This document shows positions 25,781-34,055 of a DNA stretch of 64,000 bases, one piece after another. The notes under the pieces were generated by a model. It did not search any database. It had not been told where the DNA came from and was given only the letters and a program-made list of their open reading frames with translations. Within the stretch, counting starts at the first letter, position 1. Each line of letters starts with the position of its first letter. The position numbers and the translations under genes are program-made. The DNA comes from Vibrio harveyi NBRC 15634 = ATCC 14126 = KCTC 12724. Its GTDB lineage: Bacteria; Pseudomonadota; Gammaproteobacteria; Enterobacterales; Vibrionaceae. The DNA is taken from positions 62,001-126,000 of the forward strand of contig NZ_BCUF01000009.1 of NCBI RefSeq assembly GCF_001591145.1. The letters run 5' to 3'.

Positions 25781-26188
25781 ATGAAGTTAAGGATGATGTG
25801 GACGGCTGTTTTGGTGTTATCTGCCCTGCCATTTGCAACCAGCACATTTGCAGTCGACAAACAAATGTCACCAGCTTTGAAGAAGAAAATGCAAGCCATC
25901 TGCAGCTCACAAGGTGGTGTACCAGGTGGTTGGCAGATTGCGAAAGTTACACCAGATGCGGAGCGCTCACTCAGTATGATTCTGCATCAAATGAACGCGA
26001 CGGATAAGCTAAAACAAATCAATGATGTGAGAACTCAAGTCGTTGGCGGCATACACTACGCGATGGAGTTTGAACTCAAAGACGGGCAAGTGTGGAATGC
26101 GATTGTGTTGCACAGCGCCCGCGGCGATTACATGATCGAAAGACACGCCAAGAAGGGCGAACTTTGCCCTAAAGAAGGCGAGTCATAA
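25781..26188 (+). CDS. Periplasmic cystatin-like protein
   Basis: A 135-aa protein with a Sec signal peptide (residues 1-24, ending STFA). The mature part looks like a cystatin: a Gly-Gly pair near the N-terminus (GGVPGGW, 45-51), a helix (ERSLSMILHQMNA), the QxVxG loop as QVVGG (86-90) followed by IHYAMEFEL, and a final strand. C41 and C129 could form a disulfide. Cystatins block papain-type cysteine proteases by inserting the N-terminal glycine and the QxVxG loop into the active site. A role against foreign or own periplasmic cysteine proteases is inferred. GGAG lies 7 bases before the ATG. Confidence 0.7.
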   Translation: MKLRMMWTAVLVLSALPFATSTFAVDKQMSPALKKKMQAICSSQGGVPGGWQIAKVTPDAERSLSMILHQMNATDKLKQINDVRTQVVGGIHYAMEFELKDGQVWNAIVLHSARGDYMIERHAKKGELCPKEGES

Positions 26189-26205
26189 AGGCTCTCCAAA
26201 TACAG

Positions 26206-26238
26206 CAAAGGCGACAGTTTAGTCGCCTTTGTTCTTTT
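26206..26238. terminator. Bidirectional terminator downstream of the cystatin-like gene
   Basis: A 10-bp stem CAAAGGCGAC / GTCGCCTTTG with a 6-base loop, followed by TTCTTTTC. It overlaps the last codons of the convergent 160-aa protein gene. Confidence 0.8.
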
Positions 26239-26701
26239 CTGGTTTAGCAACAGCTTCAAACGTTCGTGTAAACTGATAACTCATAATCTGAGGTCGAATC
26301 AAATCGCATGCTAAATCAGAAGCATCATGCTTGGTAATTGGTAAATGTTCCGATAGAACCTCTTTGGACTCTTTATCAACCGTTTGAAAAGATTCAACAA
26401 TTCTTAGAGGAACGTGAAACTGATGGTCTCTTACGAGAAAGAAATAGTATTGGAGATGTTCGCCATACGTCGCTGCGTTGTTAATCTCGCTACCAATTTT
26501 CACCGCTTCAACACGGCGGCCTTCACAATCAAATTTAAACACATTGGTAATTTCTGCTTCCATAGAGCCTGGGACATAGACCACATAGTCAACACTGAGA
26601 TCATGACTAACTAATACATAACTCTCGTCGCGCTCGTGCAGTTGATACGCAAAAGAATAAAATGCACTACAAAGCAAAATGAGCCCCAGCGGTGTCCTCA
26701 T
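26219..26701 (-). CDS. Uncharacterised exported 160-aa protein
   Basis: I do not recognise this protein. It has a short Sec signal peptide (MRTPLGLILLCSAFYSFA) and a mature part with two cysteines (in FDCEGR and LACDLI) spaced for a disulfide. The start at 26701 overlaps the TGA of the upstream grpB-like gene (ATGA), so translation is coupled. The C-terminal tail is charged (KPEKNKGD). Nothing in the sequence suggests an enzyme active site. Confidence 0.6.
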   Translation of the reverse strand: MRTPLGLILLCSAFYSFAYQLHERDESYVLVSHDLSVDYVVYVPGSMEAEITNVFKFDCEGRRVEAVKIGSEINNAATYGEHLQYYFFLVRDHQFHVPLRIVESFQTVDKESKEVLSEHLPITKHDASDLACDLIRPQIMSYQFTRTFEAVAKPEKNKGD

Positions 26702-27231
26702 TCGGTCTTCCACTCATTTATGACTTTACGTACGAGACTCGTCTTAGCATCGGTATATTTTTCGATGGTCATTTCAGAGTGCTCCACCAAAGAAAGCTTC
26801 AGAGATAAGTACTCACATCTAAGCTCAGCACTTTCATTTAATCTATCTCGAAATTGAATCCAGTCTCGCCACAACTGCCCTCGATACTGAGTAAGGTGCA
26901 GACAGTGTGTTTTGACTTGATAAGAATCATCGGTGAATTTCGCAAAGACAATTTCTTCTGGCTTTTCCACTTTCAAACGCAGAAAACCCACACTTTTAAG
27001 GGCATCGATCAGTTTTGGAGAAACATGAGGAAAGTGCTCAATACCTAGCACCATATCGAGAATAGGTTTGGCTGGCATATCCAAAATGGCAGTACTGCCA
27101 ATATGCTCGATTCTAGTTGGCGCAATCTCTGTCACTAACACCAGTTCAGAGCGGCAACGTGCAAACTCCTGTCGCCATGCAGGGTCATGTTTAACGACGT
27201 CTACTTTGTGATTAGCTAAGCCTAATTTCAT
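26698..27231 (-). CDS. GrpB/UPF0157 family predicted nucleotidyltransferase-like protein
   Basis: A 177-aa protein with the GrpB signature RIEHIGSTAI followed by MPAKPILDMVLGI, and later HCLHLTQYRGQLWRDWIQFRDRL. The fold resembles the nucleotidyltransferase superfamily, with the HIGSTA and KPILDM motifs in place of the GS...DxD active site. GrpB proteins are widespread and their reaction is not known. It is the first of a two-gene unit with the exported 160-aa protein. Confidence 0.85.
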   Translation of the reverse strand: MKLGLANHKVDVVKHDPAWRQEFARCRSELVLVTEIAPTRIEHIGSTAILDMPAKPILDMVLGIEHFPHVSPKLIDALKSVGFLRLKVEKPEEIVFAKFTDDSYQVKTHCLHLTQYRGQLWRDWIQFRDRLNESAELRCEYLSLKLSLVEHSEMTIEKYTDAKTSLVRKVINEWKTE

Positions 27232-27380
27232 CCATCCCTCTCCTGATAAACCCGAGTATCATAAGAAGGAAGTTACCCAACCACCAAAGTAAAAGCCAAA
27301 CTTCCGGCACACCCGACACTAATAACCTAACAAACAAAGTCATTATTTTTCTGATGTACTTCTAGTTTGGCTTTTTACTG

Positions 27381-28613
27381 TTAAACCGTCTCGGTTTTCG
27401 CCTCTATCTTTTCATTCACTTTATCGCAAATGTACTCCCCAATGGGCATTGCAGATGTCGCGGCGGGAGAGGGTGCGTTGCAAACGTGTAGGCTTCTTGC
27501 ACTCTCGGCAAACAAAAAGTCATGAACCAAAGTGCCATCGGATAACACTGCTTGCGCACGAATACCCGCAGGATATGGTTTGAGATCGTCGACCTTGATG
27601 CTTGGGCAATATTTGTTGACCAACTTGAGGTAGCCCGGCTTCCACCACGAGTTCTTAAACTCATCCAGTCCGGTTTTTAGATGCTTTTGTGTCACCTTCC
27701 AGAAACCGGAGAAACTGAGCATTTGCATGGTATCTTGCAGGCTAAAGTTAACCTTGTCGTACCCTTCTCGCTTCCAGCCTTGCACCGCATTTGGACCGAC
27801 GGTCACACTGCCATCAATCATGCGAGTTAGGTGGACACCCAAGAATGGCAAGTCAGGGTCGGGAATTGGGTAAATAAGATGATTCACCACTTGGTCGTGT
27901 TTGCTATCTAAACGGTAGTATTCGCCACGATAAGGGATGATTTGGAAATCGGTCGGAATAGACATCATCTTAGTCATGCGATCCGCCATCAAGCCGCTGC
28001 AGGTGACCAAGAATTTGGCATTGAGCTGCATGGTTTGCCCGTCTGAAATGCAGGTCAGTTGGACTTCTTCATCCTTCTCTTCGGCAGCCACCACTTTGGT
28101 TCTCAAGCTAATTTGCCCGCCGAGCTTTTGGAACTCTTCCGCCATCTGCTCAGTGACCAAACGATAATCGACAATACTGGTAGTTTTGACATAAATCGCG
28201 CCTAAGCCAGTGATGTTTGGCTCAGCCAGCTTGAGTTGAATTTCATCGAGTAGCTTTACGTCGATGCCGTTGACATGACAGCGCTCATAGAGGGCATTCA
28301 TGCGTTCGACTTCTTGCTCATTGGTCGCAACCAGTAACTTGCCACAGTTCTCCACCGGAATATCGTGCTCGGCACAGAACGAAATGGTTCGCTCTACCCC
28401 ACGCTTACAAAAATCCGCTTTTAAGCTGCCCGGAGCGTAGTACACCCCGGCATGAATCACGCCGCTATTGTGTCCGGTTTGGTGCTTGGCAAAACCGGAC
28501 TCTTTCTCAACCAATAAAATGGATTTGTCTGGATGACGTTGCTGCAGTTGCCATGCTGTCGACACACCAACGATACCGCCACCAACAATGATGTAGTCAT
28601 AGACTGATTTCAT
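27381..28613 (-). CDS. lhgO: L-2-hydroxyglutarate oxidase/dehydrogenase
   Basis: A 410-aa FAD enzyme that oxidises L-2-hydroxyglutarate to 2-oxoglutarate at the membrane. The N-terminal dinucleotide motif YIIVGGGIVGVSTAWQL, the HQTGHNSGVIHAGVYYAPGSLKADFC block and the C-terminal GIRAQAV segment match E. coli LhgO (YgaF). I placed the start at 28613, where AGAGG precedes ATGAAATC; 41 in-frame codons upstream belong to the end of the transporter gene. It lies 8 bp downstream of the TRAP permease gene and is the last gene of the operon, which suggests that the transporter brings in the substrate of this enzyme. Confidence 0.9.
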   Translation of the reverse strand: MKSVYDYIIVGGGIVGVSTAWQLQQRHPDKSILLVEKESGFAKHQTGHNSGVIHAGVYYAPGSLKADFCKRGVERTISFCAEHDIPVENCGKLLVATNEQEVERMNALYERCHVNGIDVKLLDEIQLKLAEPNITGLGAIYVKTTSIVDYRLVTEQMAEEFQKLGGQISLRTKVVAAEEKDEEVQLTCISDGQTMQLNAKFLVTCSGLMADRMTKMMSIPTDFQIIPYRGEYYRLDSKHDQVVNHLIYPIPDPDLPFLGVHLTRMIDGSVTVGPNAVQGWKREGYDKVNFSLQDTMQMLSFSGFWKVTQKHLKTGLDEFKNSWWKPGYLKLVNKYCPSIKVDDLKPYPAGIRAQAVLSDGTLVHDFLFAESARSLHVCNAPSPAATSAMPIGEYICDKVNEKIEAKTETV

Positions 28614-28621
28614 ACGACCTC

Positions 28622-30745
28622 TTATAAAACCGATAGTTGAGATTGTTGCAATTTGAACTTGCGACCACTGTAAATGAACACCGCGACAAATACCGCACAG
28701 CTTGCCACACGAACCAACATTGGGATGTCGTGCCAAACCAGCAATGTACCCACCACTACCAACAAGAGACGCGTCAGAATATTTAGAGGACCTTCCAAGT
28801 AACCTTCAATCGCACCAATCAATGCATAGGTACCGATGATGGCGAAGAAGCCCACGGTAATTACCGATGTTACATCCCAACTTACTAAGCCTGTGTAAGC
28901 AATCAGCAACGGTACAAGATACAAACCTTTAGCAATTTTCCATGCCATCAAACCGGTACGCATTGGCGGTGTTTTAGCAATGGTTGCCGCAGCAAATGCG
29001 GTCAAACACACTGGAGGAGTAACATTACTGTCTTGCGATAGCCAGAAGATGATGAGGTGAGCAGCCAGCAGTGCTAAACCTACTGCTTCCATACCCAGAC
29101 TTTGCTCTAGTAGGGTTTCCATAAAGTCCGCAGGCACTAACGCCACCATTTCTTTCGCGGTTTCCAACGCCATTGGTGCATTAAGCAGTTCCAGCTTTTC
29201 TGGCGCCGCCAACATAAAGATGGCTTTTGCTTGTTCAGGCAGTTGACCCGACACCATCAATTCAAGCAATTGGTTTTCCGCAATCAACTTGTAAAGCGCA
29301 GGGGCAGACAATGTACCCAATACAATATACGCCGCTGTCACGGGTAACCCCATGCCCAATACCAGAGAAGCGAGCGCAATCAGAACGATCATGATGAACA
29401 AGTCACCATTCGCCCAACCGTCGATCATCAATGAGAACGTATTACCAATGCCCGTGGTGCTGATCACGTTGACCACCAAACCTATACCTACCAGCAATAC
29501 GGCGGTTGTCGCCATGTTTTTCGCACCTTGTGAAAGTGCTTCGATGATCGCTTTTGGTCCCATCTTATGATCTTTCGAAAACCAAGAAGCCACCACCACT
29601 GAAATGATCGACAAGCCCGCAGCGTAAGTCGGCGTAAAGCCTTGAACCAACAAAGTGACCAATACCGCCAGTGGAATAAGGTTGTGCCATCCGCTGATCA
29701 CTACTTTTAGTAGAGACTCATCACTGGTCGTGATCTTTTGAACGCCGCTGCGTTTGGCTTCAATACGCACAAAGAACGCAACAGACAAGAAATAGATAAG
29801 AGCAGGAATGAAAGAAACCGCAATGATATCAACATAAGGAATTTGCGTGTAAGACGCCATGATGAAAGCACCCGCGCCCATCACTGGTGGCATCAACTGA
29901 CCACCTGTTGACGCTGCAGCTTCAACACCCGCCGCAAAGCGCGAAGGGAAACCCGCTTTTTGCATTAAAGGAATACTGATAACACCGGTTGAAACCGTAT
30001 TTGCCACACTAGAGCCAGATACTGAGCCCATCAAACCAGAGCCAATCACTGCGATAAAACCGGGACCACCAATAATTTTGCCAGCCGCAGCTCGTGCCAC
30101 ATTGATGATGTAATCACCGACACCAGAGCGAACGAGAAACGCCCCAAACAGAATGAACATGAATACGAAAGTCCAACTGATGCGCGAGATAGAGCCAAAC
30201 ATGCCCTCAGAAGAATAGAAGCTGCGGTAGAGCAAGGTTTCCATGCTCAAACCCGGGAAGTGGAAAATACCTGTCGCCCACTTACCCCAAAGCACAACGT
30301 AGCTTAAACACACCACAATCAGCACAGGAATAAACCAACCCATGGTGCGTCGGATCAGCTCAATAACAATCAGGATTGCCATGATGGCGAAGACCCAATC
30401 GCTGGTCACGAACTTAACACCGCGTTCATATAGCGCATCTTCGGCATAGGGAATGTAGAGCAAACACGCGACCGCGCCTATAGCAATCAACACATCGATG
30501 CCGAGTGCAACCTTACTCTGCTTGAGAGAGATATGAGCCGGATACCAAAGCGCACAAATCACCGCAAAGCCAGCAAAGTGGGTCGCGGAAATCCATAACT
30601 CTGGTAACGTCGATAAGGTATTAAACCAAATGTGCAAAGCAGACAACACCACGCCAAACACAGTGATTGTAGTGGTTACCCACGGAAAATCAGTGCGCGT
30701 GGGCAGCTCAAACTTCTGCAATTCCTTTTCTATTGAGTCGCTCAT
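28622..30745 (-). CDS. TRAP transporter fused permease, 4TM-12TM type
   Basis: A 707-aa membrane protein: an N-terminal small-subunit (DctQ-like) part followed by the large DctM-like part with GSGLMGSVSGSSVANTVSTG and EAAASTGGQLMPPVMGAGAFIMA, the motifs of TAXI-type fused TRAP permeases. It uses the sodium gradient to move an organic acid delivered by the TAXI binding protein encoded upstream. The start at 30745 has GGAG 6 bases upstream. It is the second gene of the operon TAXI protein, permease, lhgO. The substrate is inferred to be a 2-hydroxyglutarate/2-oxoglutarate-like acid from the third gene. Confidence 0.92.
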   Translation of the reverse strand: MSDSIEKELQKFELPTRTDFPWVTTTITVFGVVLSALHIWFNTLSTLPELWISATHFAGFAVICALWYPAHISLKQSKVALGIDVLIAIGAVACLLYIPYAEDALYERGVKFVTSDWVFAIMAILIVIELIRRTMGWFIPVLIVVCLSYVVLWGKWATGIFHFPGLSMETLLYRSFYSSEGMFGSISRISWTFVFMFILFGAFLVRSGVGDYIINVARAAAGKIIGGPGFIAVIGSGLMGSVSGSSVANTVSTGVISIPLMQKAGFPSRFAAGVEAAASTGGQLMPPVMGAGAFIMASYTQIPYVDIIAVSFIPALIYFLSVAFFVRIEAKRSGVQKITTSDESLLKVVISGWHNLIPLAVLVTLLVQGFTPTYAAGLSIISVVVASWFSKDHKMGPKAIIEALSQGAKNMATTAVLLVGIGLVVNVISTTGIGNTFSLMIDGWANGDLFIMIVLIALASLVLGMGLPVTAAYIVLGTLSAPALYKLIAENQLLELMVSGQLPEQAKAIFMLAAPEKLELLNAPMALETAKEMVALVPADFMETLLEQSLGMEAVGLALLAAHLIIFWLSQDSNVTPPVCLTAFAAATIAKTPPMRTGLMAWKIAKGLYLVPLLIAYTGLVSWDVTSVITVGFFAIIGTYALIGAIEGYLEGPLNILTRLLLVVVGTLLVWHDIPMLVRVASCAVFVAVFIYSGRKFKLQQSQLSVL

Positions 30746-30801
30746 CTCATACTCCAAGCTCTGGCGGCTTTTTCCATCTTAGAAATCGATAGGGATAAAA
30801 T

Positions 30802-30823
30802 GCCCCGAGCCGAAACTCGAGGC
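30802..30823 (-). terminator. Intercistronic hairpin after the TAXI gene
   Basis: An 8-bp stem GCCTCGAG / CTCGGGGC (one T-G pair on the minus strand) with a 6-base loop, then ATTTTATCC. Partial termination here would give more binding protein than permease, as is common in TRAP operons. Confidence 0.55.
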
Positions 30824-30833
30824 GAAGTTGGCG

Positions 30834-31844
30834 TTATTTCGCCATTAGGTCTGATGGGATTTCGATGCCCATTTCTTTGTAGTAACGCGCTGCGCCTGGG
30901 TGAAGAGGCACTGGCAAACCAGCAATCGCTTTCTCAATCGCCATTGCTTTTGTTGCTTTGTGGATGCCTTGTAGGAAAGGCAGGTTCTCGTAGATCGCTT
31001 TGGTTAGCTGGTAAACGTCTTCTTCCGAGATATCTTCACGAACTGCCAAGAAGTTTGGCTGTGCAATGGTGGTGATCGGCTTATCTAGACCCGGATAAGT
31101 GTTCGCTGGGATCTCGTACTTCGTCCATAGGTTATAACTGCCATTCGCCTCTTTGATTTGCTCGTCAGTAAACGAAAGAATCGAAATGTCTTTACCCAGC
31201 GCAGCAAAAGCTTGAGTAACCGCACCAACAGGTACACCTGCAGGCGTGTTCATGCCGTCAATGGTACCGTTTTGAAGTGCGCTCGCGCTGCCGCCGTAGC
31301 CCATGTAAGCAAGATTGAATTTATCAGGGTCTACCTTCAGACCTTTCATGATTTGGCGACCCGAGTTCTCAGTACCAGAGTTCTTCTTACCGATAGAGAA
31401 CTTCTTGCCATCTAGGTTGTTCAGGTCAGTCACCGTGCCAGTTTTTGCTAAGTCAGAGCGAACAATAAAGTGCTCAACGTTTTGCCACAGCATAGAGACT
31501 GAACGCAGCTGCTCTTGGCGACCGCTTTTCTCATAAGGACCTTCACCAGACCAAGCCCACGCACCATAAAGACCTTGTAGAATCGCGAACTGTGCTTCGT
31601 TTTCGTTCAGCAGTTTGACGTTTTCACCAGAGCCCGCAGAGCTGATTGCAGAAAGGGAGAAGTGGTGCTTTGGTGCCAATTTCACTTTGCTTAACGTCGC
31701 CAACGCTACGCCCACAGGGTAGTAAGTACCACCTGTCGATGCCGTTGCAAGAATGTAACTACGATCTTCTGCCGCAGCGTTAGCAGCAATACCAAAAGAA
31801 GTCACAGTGACAGCCAAAGCTTTTACCAGCTTATTCATTTTCAT
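30834..31844 (-). CDS. TAXI-family TRAP transporter substrate-binding protein
   Basis: A 336-aa periplasmic protein with a Sec signal peptide (about 1-25, ending ANAAA). The family motif TASTGGTYYPVG follows at residues 34-45, and further marks are SSAGSGENVKLLNENEAQFAILQ and GYGGSASALQNGTIDGMNTPAGVPVGAV. TAXI proteins I recall bind glutamate or 2-oxoglutarate/2-hydroxyglutarate, and the lhgO gene in the same operon favours the latter. It is the first gene of the operon. A sigma-54 promoter lies 77-93 bp upstream of its start codon. Confidence 0.92.
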   Translation of the reverse strand: MKMNKLVKALAVTVTSFGIAANAAAEDRSYILATASTGGTYYPVGVALATLSKVKLAPKHHFSLSAISSAGSGENVKLLNENEAQFAILQGLYGAWAWSGEGPYEKSGRQEQLRSVSMLWQNVEHFIVRSDLAKTGTVTDLNNLDGKKFSIGKKNSGTENSGRQIMKGLKVDPDKFNLAYMGYGGSASALQNGTIDGMNTPAGVPVGAVTQAFAALGKDISILSFTDEQIKEANGSYNLWTKYEIPANTYPGLDKPITTIAQPNFLAVREDISEEDVYQLTKAIYENLPFLQGIHKATKAMAIEKAIAGLPVPLHPGAARYYKEMGIEIPSDLMAK

Positions 31845-31920
31845 TATTACTCTCCGTGTAGTCGTTTCACGATTGGGGATTTACATCATGTTAAATCTTT
31901 ATTAACAACAAATTCCCTAA

Positions 31921-31937
31921 GGCAATTGAAATGCCAA
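31921..31937 (-). promoter_or_regulatory. Sigma-54 promoter of the TAXI-TRAP-lhgO operon
   Basis: On the minus strand the sequence reads TTGGCATTTCAATTGCC. GG at -24 and GC at -12 are exactly 10 bases apart, with the flanking T residues of the RpoN consensus (TTGGCAC-N5-TTGC). Transcription would begin near 31910, giving a leader of about 65 nt. It needs an enhancer-binding protein, and the DctD-like regulator encoded at 34056 is the natural candidate. Confidence 0.8.
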
Positions 31938-31985
31938 CTTTTAAGTCATTGTATTTATTGACATAAGTACAGAAAGACATCAAAA

Positions 31986-32005
31986 ATGAGCAAAATTATG
32001 CTGAT
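31986..32005. promoter_or_regulatory. Upstream activator site 1 for the sigma-54 promoter
   Basis: A 20-bp imperfect palindrome ATGAGCA-AAATTA-TGCTGAT, nearly identical to the second site at 32020. Its centre lies about 66 bp upstream of the -24/-12 promoter, within the range for enhancer sites. Confidence 0.6.
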
Positions 32006-32019
32006 TTGATAGCAAAGCG

Positions 32020-32039
32020 ATGAGCAAAATCTTGCTTAT
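32020..32039. promoter_or_regulatory. Upstream activator site 2 for the sigma-54 promoter
   Basis: ATGAGCA-AAATCT-TGCTTAT, matching site 1 in 17 of 20 positions. Start-to-start spacing is 34 bp, a little over three helical turns. Paired palindromes of this kind are typical for NtrC/DctD-type activators. Confidence 0.6.
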
Positions 32040-32426
32040 TCAAGAGGAGAAGGTTGCACGCCTAGATCGCAAAAGGTTAATAAAATGTGATCAAGACAAA
32101 ATAAATGCACGATTGGCTGATAAGCAATATTTTGCCGACGTGATTTTGGATTGGACTACAACTAATGAGCGTCTTAACAATAAGAATAAAAAGCGCATCA
32201 TTCTAAACTGCTCACTTTACCAGCGGAGGTTTATAGCCTAAACGACTACAAATAGCACAAAAATACAGCAAAACAATCCATGTTAATGAAATGAAAAGTC
32301 ATTTATTCTAATCTTGAGTTTAAAAACCAGTTCGATCCACCAGTTAAGAAACAAACATTGACCGTATCAACTTATTTTCTACTTCGGGGTTGTGCCAATA
32401 GCCTCATGTTCGTTAGGGTAACTACA
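32040..32426. other. Gene-free stretch upstream of the brnQ leader
   Basis: Nearly 400 bp of AT-rich sequence. A 73-codon plus-strand ORF starts within activator site 2 and has no ribosome site; I do not accept it. A possible -35 box TTGACC at 32358-32363 may belong to the brnQ leader promoter, but no convincing -10 box follows at the right distance. Confidence 0.4.
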
Positions 32427-32459
32427 CACCAAGGCAAACGTATTCCTTGGTGCTTTTTT
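32427..32459 (+). terminator. Strong terminator upstream of the brnQ leader ORF
   Basis: An 8-bp perfect stem CACCAAGG / CCTTGGTG with a 10-base loop, followed by CTTTTTT. It lies 18 bp before the leader ORF start and may be an attenuator, or it may end a short upstream RNA. Confidence 0.75.
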
Positions 32460-32476
32460 GTCACTAAGGATCACTC

Positions 32477-32572
32477 ATGTCAGCAACTGCGCAATCACAA
32501 TTCGCTTTAAAACGCCCATCTGGCGTTGCTGCTGCGATCCTCCTGCTCTCTCTGGAACTGATTCAGAGCTGA
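32477..32572 (+). CDS. 31-codon leader peptide upstream of brnQ
   Basis: A peptide beginning MSATAQSQ with the block AAILLLSLELIQS near its end, so leucine and isoleucine codons are packed just before the stop. AAGGA stands 7 bases before the ATG. Its TGA lies inside the left arm of hairpin A (32567-32575 with 32592-32600); the right arm of that hairpin can pair instead with 32608-32615. This is the layout of ribosome-mediated control by branched-chain amino acid supply, fitting the branched-chain transporter gene that follows. Translation is inferred. Confidence 0.6.
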   Translation: MSATAQSQFALKRPSGVAAAILLLSLELIQS

Positions 32573-32615
32573 CAGGCTATATCTAAACTTTCTGTCAGCT
32601 TGAGAAGAAGCTGAC
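32567..32615 (+). promoter_or_regulatory. Competing hairpins in the brnQ leader
   Basis: Hairpin A pairs AGCTGACAG (32567-32575) with CTGTCAGCT (32592-32600). Hairpin B pairs GTCAGCTT (32594-32601) with AAGCTGAC (32608-32615). They share the middle strand and exclude each other. There is no U-run after hairpin B, so control may be at Rho termination or at brnQ translation rather than at an intrinsic terminator. Confidence 0.6.
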
Positions 32616-32680
32616 GGGAACACCACATACTCCTCCCATTCCTTTCAGTTTCTTCCAAGCGAAACATAAGAGGAATAACA

Positions 32681-33991
32681 ATGTTAAGCGCACGCAATAT
32701 CGCCGCTTTGGGCTTCATGACTTTCGCCATGTACTTAGGCGCGGGTAACCTGATCTTCCCTCCATTTTTGGGTTACCAAGCAGGTGAAAACTTTCTGAGC
32801 GGGATGTCTGGCTTCCTCTTAACGGGCGTAGGTCTGCCTGCAATGGCACTGGTGATGGTCGCTATCGTAAACGGTTCAGACAAATTAACCGCCGCCCTAC
32901 CTAAACCTTTGGCGACCAGTTTTTGGGTAATGGTATTTATCGTGATTGGTCCTGCATTCGTAATACCACGTGCGATTACCGTGGCTTACCAATTTAGCTT
33001 TGCACCAATGTTTGGTGATGCCGCTTTGGTACCTTTCACAATTGCTTTCTGTGTTATCACCATTTTGTTTGCGCTATACCCGGGCAAATTAGTCGACAAC
33101 CTAGGCAAGATCTTAACCCCGGCATTGATGGCTATTTTAGTGATCATGTCTGTAACCGCTCTGGTTTATCCAGCCGGCGAGCTTACTACTGCAACGGGAC
33201 CATATGTATCTGGCGCATTTGCTGAAGGCTTAACCCAAGGCTACATGACCATGGACGCGCTAGGTTCTATCGGTTTTGGTTGGATCATCTTCCGAGCGAT
33301 TCGCAGCATGGGTGTGGATTGTCCGAAAGCCACCGCAAAATACACGCTAATTGCAGCTTTGATGTACGCCGTTGCCATGGCATTTGTTTACATCTCATTG
33401 GCTTACATTGGTTCGACAAGCTCATACTTGGGTTCTGAGTTCAGTAATGGCGGCGACATCTTAACGGCATTCACCTTCAGCCACTTCGGCGCATTTGGTT
33501 CACTATTACTTGGTGCCGTGATGGTATTAGCGTGTTTGACTACGGCTATCGGCGTAACCACAGCAGGCAGTGAGTTTTACGACAACACTTTCAGCAAAGT
33601 GAACTACAAAGGCTGCGTTATCACGACTATGGTGTTGGCAGGTTTGATCGCCAACGTAGGTCTGGAGCAACTATTGGCTATCACATTGCCAGCGGTTGTG
33701 GCGCTTCACCCAGTAGCGATTGCATTGATGATCATGGCACCAGTGCGCAACAAGATGTCGCAAATCATGGTCGTCGCGACGGCGTTCACTGCTCTAACGT
33801 TTGGCTGTGTTGATGCGCTGCACATCCTAGGTTACATGCCAGAAGCCGCAAACCAATGGTTAGACAGCAACATGCCGCTGTACCACTACTTTGCAAGCTG
33901 GATTGTTCCGACGATTGTCATGGTGATTGTGGGGGTCGTCTTTACCCGCAAGGCAAACCAACAACACACCGAGTTGGCAAACCAAGCCTAG
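32681..33991 (+). CDS. brnQ: Branched-chain amino acid transporter BrnQ (LIV-II)
   Basis: A 436-aa inner-membrane carrier for leucine, isoleucine and valine driven by sodium or protons. Family motifs are FAMYLGAGNLIFPPFLGYQAG at the start and TTAIGVTTAGSEFYDN in the middle; about 12 helices and a normal length fit. AAGAGG precedes the ATG by 8 bases. A leader ORF with leucine/isoleucine codons and competing hairpins lies just upstream, which points to regulation by branched-chain amino acid supply. It sits between the TRAP operon and its probable two-component regulators without belonging to them. Confidence 0.93.
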   Translation: MLSARNIAALGFMTFAMYLGAGNLIFPPFLGYQAGENFLSGMSGFLLTGVGLPAMALVMVAIVNGSDKLTAALPKPLATSFWVMVFIVIGPAFVIPRAITVAYQFSFAPMFGDAALVPFTIAFCVITILFALYPGKLVDNLGKILTPALMAILVIMSVTALVYPAGELTTATGPYVSGAFAEGLTQGYMTMDALGSIGFGWIIFRAIRSMGVDCPKATAKYTLIAALMYAVAMAFVYISLAYIGSTSSYLGSEFSNGGDILTAFTFSHFGAFGSLLLGAVMVLACLTTAIGVTTAGSEFYDNTFSKVNYKGCVITTMVLAGLIANVGLEQLLAITLPAVVALHPVAIALMIMAPVRNKMSQIMVVATAFTALTFGCVDALHILGYMPEAANQWLDSNMPLYHYFASWIVPTIVMVIVGVVFTRKANQQHTELANQA

Positions 33992-34025
33992 ATTGGCAAG
34001 TACCTTAACAAATAAGTACTTCAAC

Positions 34026-34055
34026 AAAAAACGGCTTCCTCAGAAGCCGTTTTTT
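34026..34055. terminator. Bidirectional terminator between brnQ and the DctD-like gene
   Basis: A 13-bp stem AAAAAACGGCTTC / GAAGCCGTTTTTT with a 4-base loop. Confidence 0.92.

Noticed and set aside
32020..32241. 73-codon plus-strand ORF upstream of brnQ
   Set aside because: It has no ribosome binding site, begins inside a regulatory palindrome and has a lysine/asparagine-rich composition expected from AT-rich noncoding DNA.
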